A stretch of 64,000 bases of DNA from Ketobacter sp. (GTDB lineage Bacteria; Pseudomonadota; Gammaproteobacteria; Pseudomonadales; Ketobacteraceae): assembly GCF_003671495.1 (NCBI RefSeq), contig NZ_RCHN01000023.1, positions 99,296-163,295 of the forward strand. The letters run 5' to 3'. A program made the translations under genes and the position numbers. Positions 56,089 to 64,000 of this stretch are shown here, piece by piece. The stretch's first letter is position 1. Every line of letters starts with the position of its first letter. The notes under the pieces were generated by a model. The model made no database searches and was not told the DNA's origin. It was given only the letters and a program-made list of their open reading frames with translations.

Positions 56089-57663
56089 ATGAAGAAATCA
56101 CTACTGGGATGCATTCTGTTGTGTCTCGCCAGCCCAGGCCACGCACAGTTGGCTCAGAATCTGACGGTGGGGAGTGCCAAGGCCCTGTCATTAGCGAATG
56201 CAGTGACCGCTGATACACCGGGGATCGATTCCATTCATTACAACCCTGCCGGGCTGTACAAAATCAAAGGCCGTCAGTATCAGCTGAAAGTGATCGCCGG
56301 CCAGTTCACCATCAGCGGTACGGTGGAGCGCTCGGATCGCTACCGGCAGTTGATGGATCAGTTCGGGTACGACGACGCTGCGGATCCCGTGCAGGAGGGC
56401 GAGAGCGCCACCTCGGATGTGTCGGTCATGCTGCCCTTTTTTGGCCTCACCGAAATTCCGGTGCTGGTGGCGCCCCTGGGGGGGGCGGCCGTGGAATGGA
56501 ACGGCGGCCAGTTCGTCATGGGCACTTCGGTGTTTGCGCCCATGATTGTGGGTTACAAGCGCTCCGAGAACGGCCCCCTGCGGTATCAGGGGAACGAACT
56601 GGGGCTGACCCATCTTACGTATTTTTCCCCCACGGTGGCCTTTCCCATCAACGACCAGTTGACCTTTGGCATGGGCCTGCATTTCAACTATACCGGGGTT
56701 GGCATCGACCTGGATTTTCGGCTGCCCAACGCCATCCTGGTGGGGGTGGACAGTCTGAGCGGTGTGTTGTGTCAGTTGCCGGAACTCAGCGAAGTGGTCA
56801 ATCTGTGTGAAGGTGATCTGGGCCCGTTCACCGACATCGGCAACATCCAGGTGGAGGTGGAAAACTATCTGAATCCCGCGTTCAACCTGGGCTTGCTGTG
56901 GGAGCCCAACGACTGGTTGGCTGTGGGCATGGTCTACCAAAGCGGAGCCAGCAAGAAATTGCAGGGGGATTTCAAAATCACTTACGGCGAGGACTGGCTG
57001 GGATTCTTTGGCGGTTTGAATGGCACGGTGATCGGCGATGCCACCACCGGTCTGTTGGCATTACCCAAGGGGGTGGCGGTGGAGGAGGGTGAAGCCTCCC
57101 TGGAGTTTACCGTGCCGCAGCATGTTGCCTTGGGTGTAAGCGTGGCGCTGACCCCGGATTGGAAACTCAACACCGACCTCAAGTGGACCGACACCGCCCA
57201 GTGGGACCAGTTCAAGCTGGAATTCGACACCGCCCCGGAGTTCTTACCGGTGCTGAGTTTTCTAGCGCCGGAGCAGGTGAGCCGTTCCTCCCTCGCGTTT
57301 CCCCGCGGCTACGAGAGTGTCTGGAGTTGGGCCCTGGGCGTGGAGCACCGTTACAACGATCGGCTGGCGTTGCGCTTTGGCTATGAGGATCGGGGCAACT
57401 CCATTCCGACCGACAAAGCGGATTACCTGGCGCCCTTCGGCGAAGCCTATCTGGTGGGGGCCGGGTTTGCCTATGCGCCGGGCAGCAACAGTCTGCTGGA
57501 AGTGGGCGTCGGCATGCTGGTGTCGGAAAACAGCGCCGCGGACAATACCAGCAGCAATGCCAACGATTACCACCAGCTGATCTACAACCCCTATGCCGGT
57601 GTCAACCTCAAGACCGACGTGCGCGCCTACCTGATTGAACTCAGTTACCAGGCGCGCTTCTGA
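56089..57663 (+). CDS. FadL/OmpP1-family outer-membrane long-chain fatty-acid transporter
   Basis: A 524-residue barrel. Signal peptide ending G-H-A-Q, then the FadL hatch motif G-S-A-K-A-L-S-L-A-N-A-V and H-Y-N-P-A-G-L-Y. It ends in F (S-Y-Q-A-R-F). Transports fatty acids or other hydrophobic compounds. No good ribosome site precedes ATG 56089; TTG 56059 is an alternative but would bury the signal. Confidence 0.87.
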   Translation: MKKSLLGCILLCLASPGHAQLAQNLTVGSAKALSLANAVTADTPGIDSIHYNPAGLYKIKGRQYQLKVIAGQFTISGTVERSDRYRQLMDQFGYDDAADPVQEGESATSDVSVMLPFFGLTEIPVLVAPLGGAAVEWNGGQFVMGTSVFAPMIVGYKRSENGPLRYQGNELGLTHLTYFSPTVAFPINDQLTFGMGLHFNYTGVGIDLDFRLPNAILVGVDSLSGVLCQLPELSEVVNLCEGDLGPFTDIGNIQVEVENYLNPAFNLGLLWEPNDWLAVGMVYQSGASKKLQGDFKITYGEDWLGFFGGLNGTVIGDATTGLLALPKGVAVEEGEASLEFTVPQHVALGVSVALTPDWKLNTDLKWTDTAQWDQFKLEFDTAPEFLPVLSFLAPEQVSRSSLAFPRGYESVWSWALGVEHRYNDRLALRFGYEDRGNSIPTDKADYLAPFGEAYLVGAGFAYAPGSNSLLEVGVGMLVSENSAADNTSSNANDYHQLIYNPYAGVNLKTDVRAYLIELSYQARF

Positions 57664-57685
57664 CGGGTGCTCAATCAGGTTGCCG

Positions 57686-57805
57686 CTATTGCGCCGCCAG
57701 CTCCACGGCTTCCGGCATCTGGGCCAGGATAAAGGCATCGGCCACGTTGATGGCGGCCAACAGCGTGACGGAACACATCAGAAACAACTTGAACAATGGA
57801 GTCAT
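57686..57805 (-). CDS. 39-residue putative small membrane or secreted peptide
   Basis: M-T-P-L-F-K-L-F-L-M-C-S-V-T-L-L-A-A-I-N-V-A-D then a short tail. GGGGTGAG lies at a good distance. It could also be a chance frame. Family unknown. Convergent with fadL. Confidence 0.35.
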   Translation of the reverse strand: MTPLFKLFLMCSVTLLAAINVADAFILAQMPEAVELAAQ

Positions 57806-58007
57806 GCAACTCACCCCCCAATTGGATGAATACAAATCAATAAACACAAAAAAGAAAAATGTTTGCAACTGGCCGAATGAAACCATCCGGCACGGGAGGG
57901 AATTTGCATATTACGGGCCGCTTTTCGAAACCGTTTAAATTACAACCAATTAACGGCCCTGGCCCGGGAATGGTGACAGCTTGGTGAAAAGTTTTTCGAC
58001 ACCGGAA

Positions 58008-58505
58008 CTACTCGTGCCGGAAATCCTTGCCAAAACTGGTTTGGTAGTCGATGAAGGTGAGCCCGGTTTCCCCGAAATAGATGGCGTCCGCAGCGGCCAC
58101 CACCAGGCGTAATGTGCTCAGCTCGGTGTGGTCGCCACTGAGGTCCACAGTCCAGTGTTGGGCACTGTTGTCGGTGGCGGTCAGGTCCACCGGATCACCG
58201 GGTTGCTGGGCATTCTCCACCAGGGCCGCCTTGGCGCCCTGCAGCGGATGCTTTGCGGTCAGGCTCAGGGTCATGCGGTTGACACCGGCCTGGTCCACGC
58301 TGACATCCACCTGGAACTCTGCGTTCTTCAGGGTGCAATGTCCGCTGGGGTAGCGGCAGTTGGGCAGTGCCACCAGGGAATAGGATTGCCCGGCTTCTGC
58401 CTTGTGGGGTTTCTCACCCACCAAGGCATCGGTGGCGAGGTAACCGATCACCGCCAGGATGGGGGCTACGATCAGGGCGACAATAATGTGTTTGTTGCGA
58501 AACAT
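58008..58505 (-). CDS. Hypothetical membrane-anchored periplasmic protein
   Basis: A 165-residue protein with one N-terminal helix (I-I-V-A-L-I-V-A-P-I-L-A-V-I-G-Y-L) and a beta-rich domain with two cysteines (N-C-R-Y-P-S-G-H-C). There is a loose likeness to FixH-type proteins, but no reliable family. Starts with ATG 58505. Located after the actP operon on the same strand, separated by a terminator. Confidence 0.55.
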   Translation of the reverse strand: MFRNKHIIVALIVAPILAVIGYLATDALVGEKPHKAEAGQSYSLVALPNCRYPSGHCTLKNAEFQVDVSVDQAGVNRMTLSLTAKHPLQGAKAALVENAQQPGDPVDLTATDNSAQHWTVDLSGDHTELSTLRLVVAAADAIYFGETGLTFIDYQTSFGKDFRHE

Positions 58506-58561
58506 GTGCGACTCGTATGGTTGCTGGCTGTCGACTGTGTATTGGCGTCAGTATAGTACCC

Positions 58562-58626
58562 AAAAAAAAGCCCCCAGTACTTGTGGTGACGGAGGCTTGG
58601 GGTCTGGCCCGGATTGTGTCCGGGCC
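58562..58626 (-). terminator. Terminator of the DUF4212-actP operon
   Basis: On the minus strand a perfect GGCCCGGA/TCCGGGCC hairpin (58606-58626) is followed by a second, weaker stem (AGCCTCC with GGGGGCT) leading into eight Ts. Confidence 0.75.
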
Positions 58627-58638
58627 GTGGGTTACAGA

Positions 58639-60369
58639 TCAGTGGGCTTGGGCATCCCCGGCGCCGGCCGGCATACGGATGCTTTCCACCATTTCCTGCA
58701 CGTGCTCTGGCGGTTCCTGGGTCACCCGGGAGACCAGGAAGGCCACCGCAAAGTTCACCACCGCACCAATGGCACCGAAGGCGTTGGGTTCAATCCCGAA
58801 GAACCAGTTGGGCTTGAGATCACCCAGGAAGGCCGTGCTGGCCACGAACATGATGCCCTGATGCTGGAACACATACAGCAGGGTCACGGTGATCCCGGCC
58901 ACCATACCGGCAATGGCCCCTTCCTTGTTGATACGCTTGTTGAAGATACCCATCATCAACGCCGGGAAGATCGAGGACGCCGCCAAACCAAACGCCAGCG
59001 CCACCGTCCCGGCGGCAAAGTCCGGCGGATTGAAGCCCAGGTAGCCGGCCACGGCGATGGCCCCGGCCATGGCGACCCGACTGGCCATCAACTCGTTCTT
59101 CTCGTCGATGTCCGGCATGAACACCCCTTTCAACAAATCGTGGGAGATGGCAGACGAGATGGCCAGTAACAACCCGGCGGCTGTGGACAAAGCCGCGGCC
59201 AGGCCACCGGCGGCCACCAGCGCGATCACCCAGTTGGGCAGGCGGGCGATTTCCGGGTTGGCCAGTACCATGATGTCACGGTCCACGGTCACCATTTCGT
59301 TGACCTCCGGGTTGGCGCTGTACTGCACCTTTCCGTCACCGTTCTTGTCCTTGAACTCCAGTAAACCGGTGGTTTCCCAGTTCTTGAACCAGTTGGGGCG
59401 CTCATCATAGGTCATGTAATTGCCCTTGGTGGGTTCAATGGTGTTCATGAAGTTCATGCGCGCCATGGCGGCAACTGCAGGCGCAGTGGTGTACAGAATG
59501 GCAATGAACACCAGGGCCCAGCCGGCGGAAGTGCGGGCGTCCGCCACCTTGGGTACAGTGAAGAAACGGATGATGACGTGGGGCAGACCGGCTGTACCGA
59601 TCATCAGGGACATGGTGTACACGAACATATTGAGCTGACTAAGCCTCGATTGCGTCGTGTACTCATGGAACCCCAACTCGGTCACCACTTGGTCCAGCCT
59701 GTCCAATAGAAACGTATCCGTCCCCGCCATGGTGGAGCCCAGGCCCAGCTGCGGAATCGGGTTGCCGGTGAGGTTCAGGGAGATAAAAATCGCCGGAATG
59801 GTGTAGGCAAAAATCAGCACACAGTACTGGGCGATCTGGGTATAGGTGATGCCTTTCATGCCACCCAGTACTGCATAGACAAACACGATGCCCATGCCCA
59901 CCAGCAAGCCGGTGCCGTAATCCACCTGCAGGAAGCGGGAGAACGCCACCCCGATGCCTTTCATCTGGCCGATAACATAAGTCACCGAGGCGATGATCAA
60001 ACACACCACCGCCACGATGCGGGCGGCTTTGGAGTAGTAACGATCACCGATGAATTCCGGCACCGTGAACTTGCCGAATTTACGCAGGTAGGGTGCCAGC
60101 AGCATGGCCAACAGCACAAAGCCACCGGTCCAGCCCATCAGGAACACCGAACCGCCGTAGCCCATGAACGCAATCATGCCGGCCATGGAAATGAAGGACG
60201 CCGCTGACATCCAGTCTGCCGCCGTGGCCATGCCGTTGGAAATGGGGTGAACCCCGCCACCGGCTACGTAAAAGTCTTTGGTGGAGCCGGCCCGGGCCCA
60301 GATGGCGATGCCGATGTACAGGGCAAAGGTAAAGCCCACCACGATATAGGTTAAGGTTTGCAGATCCAT
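58639..60369 (-). CDS. ActP-type sodium/solute symporter (acetate family, VC_2705 subfamily)
   Basis: A 576-residue SSS-family transporter with about 13 helices. A-G-G-G-V-H-P-I-S-N-G-M-A-T-A-A-D-W-M-S-A-A-S-F and G-Q-M-K-G-I-G-V-A-F-S-R-F are typical of acetate/short-chain acid symporters. A soluble loop near residue 325 carries D-K-N-G-D-G-K-V-Q-Y, a calcium-loop-like motif. The DUF4212 partner is 11 bases upstream, as in the VC_2704/VC_2705 pair. Confidence 0.88.
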   Translation of the reverse strand: MDLQTLTYIVVGFTFALYIGIAIWARAGSTKDFYVAGGGVHPISNGMATAADWMSAASFISMAGMIAFMGYGGSVFLMGWTGGFVLLAMLLAPYLRKFGKFTVPEFIGDRYYSKAARIVAVVCLIIASVTYVIGQMKGIGVAFSRFLQVDYGTGLLVGMGIVFVYAVLGGMKGITYTQIAQYCVLIFAYTIPAIFISLNLTGNPIPQLGLGSTMAGTDTFLLDRLDQVVTELGFHEYTTQSRLSQLNMFVYTMSLMIGTAGLPHVIIRFFTVPKVADARTSAGWALVFIAILYTTAPAVAAMARMNFMNTIEPTKGNYMTYDERPNWFKNWETTGLLEFKDKNGDGKVQYSANPEVNEMVTVDRDIMVLANPEIARLPNWVIALVAAGGLAAALSTAAGLLLAISSAISHDLLKGVFMPDIDEKNELMASRVAMAGAIAVAGYLGFNPPDFAAGTVALAFGLAASSIFPALMMGIFNKRINKEGAIAGMVAGITVTLLYVFQHQGIMFVASTAFLGDLKPNWFFGIEPNAFGAIGAVVNFAVAFLVSRVTQEPPEHVQEMVESIRMPAGAGDAQAH

Positions 60370-60380
60370 GGTGTTTTACC

Positions 60381-60647
60381 TCACTTCTCGTCCACGCCGT
60401 ACTTACGGTCCAACTGCCCCATCTTTTTCGCATAGACGAAAATCAACACCACAAAGGTGTAGATGGAACCTTGTTGCGCGAACCAGAAGCCGAGCTTGTA
60501 ACCACCCAGCTGTATTTGATTCAACACATCCACCAGAATCACTCCGAAACCAAAAGACACCACGAACCACACCACCAACAGCGTCAGCATCAACTTGACG
60601 TTGGCGGCCCAGTAAGCGGTCGCGTCTTCCTTGCTCTTGAACGCCAT
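60381..60647 (-). CDS. DUF4212 small membrane subunit (TIGR03647)
   Basis: An 88-residue two-helix protein. W-A-A-N-V-K-L-M-L-T-L-L-V-V-W-F-V-V-S-F-G-F-G-V-I-L-V-D-V-L-N and the second helix G-F-W-F-A-Q-Q-G-S-I-Y-T-F-V-V-L-I-F-V-Y match the VC_2704 family. It is presumed to be an accessory subunit of the symporter. GGAGGG precedes the ATG by seven bases. The CrbR-type box is 74 bases upstream. Confidence 0.9.
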   Translation of the reverse strand: MAFKSKEDATAYWAANVKLMLTLLVVWFVVSFGFGVILVDVLNQIQLGGYKLGFWFAQQGSIYTFVVLIFVYAKKMGQLDRKYGVDEK

Positions 60648-60721
60648 ACACGAACCCTCCGAATGCTTGTTTTATTGTCGTTGTACATAAAACGTTTTAA
60701 ACCAGCCCATATAGGTTGGGT

Positions 60722-60738
60722 ATTAGACGTTGGTCGAG
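60722..60738 (-). promoter_or_regulatory. Proposed CrbR operator upstream of DUF4212-actP
   Basis: Minus strand CTCGACCAACGTCTAAT, one mismatch in 17 from the acs element. It ends 74 bases before the DUF4212 start and lies about 70 bases upstream of the divergent chemoreceptor gene. Confidence 0.65.
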
Positions 60739-60807
60739 CGGTTAGCGAATCCGCCGAAATTGCATAGACTCTATAAAGGAATGGTTTCGGTTGAGATCGA
60801 GTGTGGT

Positions 60808-62424
60808 ATGGGAAAGTTAAATATAAAACAATCAGTTACGGCAATTGGTCTGGTGCTGGTGGTGGCAGTGGCAGGGCTGTCACTGCTGATCTGGCAGGAT
60901 GTTCAAAGCCTGCGTCAGGCATTGCGCCACAATGAAACGGTGATGCTTCCCATCATCCAGCAGGGCTATGAAGCCCGCATCAATACAATTCAAGTCCAGC
61001 AGTGGCTCACCGACATCAGTGCCACCCGGGGCCAGGATGGATTGGACGACGGCTTTGACGAGGCCAGGGCCGCCCATGACCAGTTCCGGCAAAACCTGAA
61101 TCAGCTGATGAAACTGGATCAGGAGAATCAGAAGTTCTATCGGGATATGGAACCGGTTTTTACCAAATATTACGAGGTGGGGCAGAACATGGCCCAGGCC
61201 TATATAGAGGGCGGTCCCGAGTCCGGTAACCGCATAATGGCCCAGTTTGATGGTGCGGCGGAAGCCATCAACGACCGGATAGCGGCGGTACAATCCCGTA
61301 TTGCCGACTATGCCCGGGCCGATCTGGCCAACGCGCAGCAGACGCTGGACAGTCATGTGCGCCTGGTGATTGTCAGCCTGTTGGTATTGCTGGGCCTGAT
61401 GCTCGGCCTGTTCCTGTTCATCGCTGCCCGGGTGGCGCGGCCGGCGCGTTTGATTGCTGACAAGTTGTCCGGTATCGCAGCGGGGGATCTGACGCGCACT
61501 CTGGATTACGAAAGCCACGATGAACTGGGGGTGATTGCGGATTGCTCCCGCAAGATCGTCCGCACCTACCAGCGCTTTATCTCCCAGATCATCGGGGCCT
61601 CCAACATGAACTCCGGTTATTCCTACGCGTTGCTGTTCTCGGTGCAGGATGCCGTGAAATTTGTGGAACGCCAAACAGAAGAGAGCGTGCTGGTGATTCG
61701 GGAGGTGGAGCAGCTGTGCAATAACTCTGACACCATGCAGCAGGCCCTGGTGGAAGCAGAGTTCGCCACCGAAGGCGCCCGCAACCAGGTTAGCCAGAGC
61801 CGTTCCACCCTGGGTGAGGCCAATACCATTGTGCGGGAACTGGGGGAGCAATTGGCCCAGGCGGAAGCCGCCATTGCCTCCCTGGCGCGACAGACCCAGT
61901 CCATCAACACGGTGGTCTCCACCATCAGCGCCATTGCCGAGCAAACCAACCTGTTGGCCCTGAATGCTGCCATTGAGGCCGCCCGGGCCGGCGAGCAGGG
62001 GCGTGGCTTTGCGGTGGTGGCCGACGAGGTTCGCGCCCTGGCCCAGCGCACCCAGGAATCCACCGGCGAAATCCGCAAAACCGTCGATGCCCTGCAAACC
62101 CAGGCCGATAACGCGGTGGCGGTGATTGTGGAAAGCAGAAAAGTGGCGGAGCGCAATTCCGAGATGAGTACGGAAGTCATCTCTTCGCTCCAGACCATTT
62201 TTGATTTTGTGGAATCCCTCTACAGCCTGAACCGGTCCGTGCATGAACTGGCGGAAACCCAGATCCAGGAGATCCGCGCCATCAGCGACCGGGCCCATCT
62301 GATCGATGAGCTGTCGGTGAATGTCAGCAACCGCATACAGCGGGCCGATCGCTTCAGCATCCAAATGCGGGAGAGCATCAAATCCTTCACTGAGGTCAGC
62401 CGCCAGGTGAAGATCGAGGAGTAG
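60808..62424 (+). CDS. Methyl-accepting chemotaxis protein
   Basis: A 538-residue chemoreceptor. Helix 1 near 10-30, a four-helix-bundle-like periplasmic domain (about 35-185) and helix 2 near 190-215. A HAMP domain follows, then the signalling hairpin with [33 protein letters not shown]. Ligand unknown; divergence from the acetate symporter suggests a short-chain acid. The start at 60808 is uncertain; ATG 60781 directly abuts AAAGGA. Confidence 0.85.
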   Translation: MGKLNIKQSVTAIGLVLVVAVAGLSLLIWQDVQSLRQALRHNETVMLPIIQQGYEARINTIQVQQWLTDISATRGQDGLDDGFDEARAAHDQFRQNLNQLMKLDQENQKFYRDMEPVFTKYYEVGQNMAQAYIEGGPESGNRIMAQFDGAAEAINDRIAAVQSRIADYARADLANAQQTLDSHVRLVIVSLLVLLGLMLGLFLFIAARVARPARLIADKLSGIAAGDLTRTLDYESHDELGVIADCSRKIVRTYQRFISQIIGASNMNSGYSYALLFSVQDAVKFVERQTEESVLVIREVEQLCNNSDTMQQALVEAEFATEGARNQVSQSRSTLGEANTIVRELGEQLAQAEAAIASLARQTQSINTVVSTISAIAEQTNLLALNAAIEAARAGEQGRGFAVVADEVRALAQRTQESTGEIRKTVDALQTQADNAVAVIVESRKVAERNSEMSTEVISSLQTIFDFVESLYSLNRSVHELAETQIQEIRAISDRAHLIDELSVNVSNRIQRADRFSIQMRESIKSFTEVSRQVKIEE

Positions 62425-62436
62425 ACGCCCCCCGGC

Positions 62437-63177
62437 CTAGATACGGTGAATAAACTCCTCCCGCGGAAAACGGTAGCGGCGGTGATAGATGCCGTCTTCG
62501 GCCCGTTTGCCCACACCCAATATCATGGTGACGATGGCGTCTGAGGGCAGGTCCAGGATCTTGTGCACCCGGTGTTCGTCAAACCCCTCCATGGGGCAGG
62601 TGTCATAGCCATGGGCGCGGAACGCCAGCATCATATTCTCCGCCGCCAGTGCGGTTGACTTCACCGCCCAGGTCTTCATCTCATTGATGCCGTAGGGCCC
62701 CCGCGGCACCGCCCGTTTCAGGCCCGCCACCAGACCCATGGCTTTCTTGGCCAGGCCAAAGGAACCCAGCGGGCCCGGGTTGTAATGAATCAGGGCCAGC
62801 TTGGAATAGTAGTTCTTGATGATCCTGGGCATGGTCTCTTCCGGCCAGAACTCCAGGTTGCGCAGACTGTTCTGTTTCCAGGTGTCCGGGCGGGCAATGA
62901 TGGGAATCAGCACCTGGGCCGTGGTGGCAGCGTTCTGGCCCAGGCAGGCTTCCGCCAGTTTGGCGCGCACGGCCGGGTCCCGCACCACGTAGAACTCCCA
63001 GGGCTGCAGGTTGGAGGAATTGGGGGCCAGCATGGCCAGATCCAGACAGTCCTCCACCACCTCATCCGGCACCGGATCGGCGGTAAAACGGCGCACGGAG
63101 CGTCGGCTTTCCACGATCTTGCGGAACTCCTCAATATTGGTCTTGGGGGCGGTGGCTTCGTCACGGTAGTCGGTCAT
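62437..63177 (-). CDS. Nitroreductase-family flavoprotein
   Basis: A 246-residue FMN oxidoreductase. R-R-S-V-R-R-F near 26-32, A-P-N-S-S-N-L-Q-P-W-E-F-Y near 52-64, A-L-A-A-E-N-M-M-L-A-F and a C-terminal G-V-G-K-R. Substrate unknown. Convergent with the chemoreceptor (12-base gap) and divergent from vgrG. Confidence 0.88.
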   Translation of the reverse strand: MTDYRDEATAPKTNIEEFRKIVESRRSVRRFTADPVPDEVVEDCLDLAMLAPNSSNLQPWEFYVVRDPAVRAKLAEACLGQNAATTAQVLIPIIARPDTWKQNSLRNLEFWPEETMPRIIKNYYSKLALIHYNPGPLGSFGLAKKAMGLVAGLKRAVPRGPYGINEMKTWAVKSTALAAENMMLAFRAHGYDTCPMEGFDEHRVHKILDLPSDAIVTMILGVGKRAEDGIYHRRYRFPREEFIHRI

Positions 63178-63268
63178 TAGGGCCTCGATCTTTGTTAGGG
63201 CGCTGTCTTTATTCAGAGCGCGGATATTCCGTATGACGCTAGGCTAACAAAACCCAAGTGCTGACCCC

Positions 63269-64000
63269 ATGACCGTACCTGCCAATGTGACTCGCTTTTT
63301 ATTCCAGATTCCCAGCCTGCCGGACACCCTGCGGGTGGTGGGATTTGACATAAAGGCGGCGGTTTCCGACCTGTTTCGCTGTGAAGTGGAGCTGGCCTGC
63401 GAAAACAGTGCCCTGGCGCTGGAAAAGCTGGTTGGCAAAAATGGCCTCCTGACCCTGTTTGATGAGCGCCATCCGCACTATTTCCATGGTGAGATCCTGC
63501 AAATCCGGCAGGGGGAAAGCGGCCATCCGTTCACCCTCTATACCGTCACTTTGGTGCCGAAGCTGGCGTTTCTGCTTTACCGCAGCAACCTGCGCATCTT
63601 CCAGCAAAAAACCGTCCCGGAGATCATCCGCCAGGTGTTGAAGGAAGCCAATATCCAGGGCCAGGATGTGAGCCTGGATCTTACCGGGCGGTATCCGGTG
63701 CGGGAGTACTGCACCCAGTATGGCGAAACGGATTTCCACTTCATCAGCCGGCTGCTGGAGGAAGAGGGGCTCTTCTACTTTTTTGAACACCACGCGGATC
63801 GTCATACCCTGGTGATCTGTGATCACAACGGGCGCTTCCAGCCCATTGCCGGTGCCCGTGCTGTGCGCTACAGGGAACGCACGGGCATGGTGTCGGATCA
63901 GGAGTCCATCTACCGGTTGCACGCCCGTGCCGCCATCCGGCCGGGCAAGGTCACCCTGCGGGATTACTTCTTTGAGAAGAGCCAGCTGCGGCTGGACAAG
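63269..64000 (+). CDS. vgrG: Type VI secretion VgrG/TssI tip protein (3' partial)
   Basis: The frame opens with ATG 63269 and runs off the window; 244 residues are visible. F-D-I-K-A-A-V-S-D-L-F-R-C-E-V, G-E-I-L-Q-I-R-Q-G and L-V-P-K-L-A-F-L-L-Y-R-S-N-L-R-I-F-Q-Q-K match the VgrG N-terminal domain, and R-E-Y-C-T-Q-Y-G-E-T-D-F-H-F-I-S-R-L-L-E-E-E-G is the gp27-like region. No other T6SS gene is within the window, so an effector cargo may follow to the right. Confidence 0.9.
   Translation, partial: MTVPANVTRFLFQIPSLPDTLRVVGFDIKAAVSDLFRCEVELACENSALALEKLVGKNGLLTLFDERHPHYFHGEILQIRQGESGHPFTLYTVTLVPKLAFLLYRSNLRIFQQKTVPEIIRQVLKEANIQGQDVSLDLTGRYPVREYCTQYGETDFHFISRLLEEEGLFYFFEHHADRHTLVICDHNGRFQPIAGARAVRYRERTGMVSDQESIYRLHARAAIRPGKVTLRDYFFEKSQLRLDK

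Noticed and set aside
1..64000. CRISPR arrays, insertion sequences, prophage, tRNA
   Set aside because: No spaced direct repeats, transposase, integrase, phage structural gene or cloverleaf was seen.

Overview
The window is 64 kb of GC-rich, gene-dense chromosome from a Gammaproteobacterium. Gene content (DUF2782 next to thrB, a PanP-type decarboxylase, a DcaP-like porin, FadL, an MpaB-family oxygenase, the CrbS/CrbR acetate circuit, a VgrG) fits a marine, lipid- or hydrocarbon-using heterotroph. No rRNA, tRNA or other marker fixes the genus. There is no CRISPR array, insertion sequence, integrase or prophage, and I saw no tRNA gene.

Layout. 1-2.6 kb: end of a large GEVED-domain protein with nine ~80-residue repeats. 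2.7-5.1 kb: three-haem RoxA-like cytochrome lipoprotein. 5.2-6.5 kb: thrB and DUF2782. 6.9-8.6 kb: panP. 8.6-12.7 kb: DcaP-like porin, acs and crbR. 14.3-18.2 kb: MerR regulator, Cu(I) ATPase copA, a 22-residue membrane peptide and a YfcH-type epimerase. 18.3-20.1 kb: tri-haem cytochrome c and an acetyltransferase. 20.2-37.3 kb: a complete catecholate siderophore locus (AraC regulator, TonB receptor, binding protein/permease/ATPase, entA, siderophore reductase, one-module NRPS, entB, entE, entC, MFS exporter). 37.3-46.7 kb: crbS sensor kinase and assorted small genes, a GH5 hydrolase and a 2OG oxygenase. 46.7-51.8 kb: REC-PAS-GGDEF-EAL protein, then the CBS/nucleotidyltransferase and exonuclease pair. 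51.9-57.7 kb: hydrolase, MpaB-like oxygenase, yadGH-type ABC exporter, FadL. 58.0-62.4 kb: ActP-type symporter with its DUF4212 partner and a divergent chemoreceptor. 62.4-64 kb: nitroreductase and the start of a vgrG that runs off the window.

Two systems stand out. First, the acetate-switch parts (acs, crbR, crbS, DUF4212-actP, CBS/nucleotidyltransferase-exonuclease) are scattered over 50 kb. Three of these transcription units carry a nearly identical 13-17 bp element, core ACCAA(A/C)GTCTAAT, 45-74 bp upstream of the first start codon and in the same orientation; I propose it is the CrbR operator. Second, the siderophore locus has a single C-A-T-TE NRPS module. Its adenylation pocket reads D-A-E-D-I-G-T-V-V by alignment to GrsA, which looks like a basic amino acid (lysine-like) rather than serine, so the product is more likely a DHB-lysine or bis-DHB-lysine compound than enterobactin.

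Domain and residue positions come from reading the translations by eye. No database search, structure prediction or GC calculation was run.
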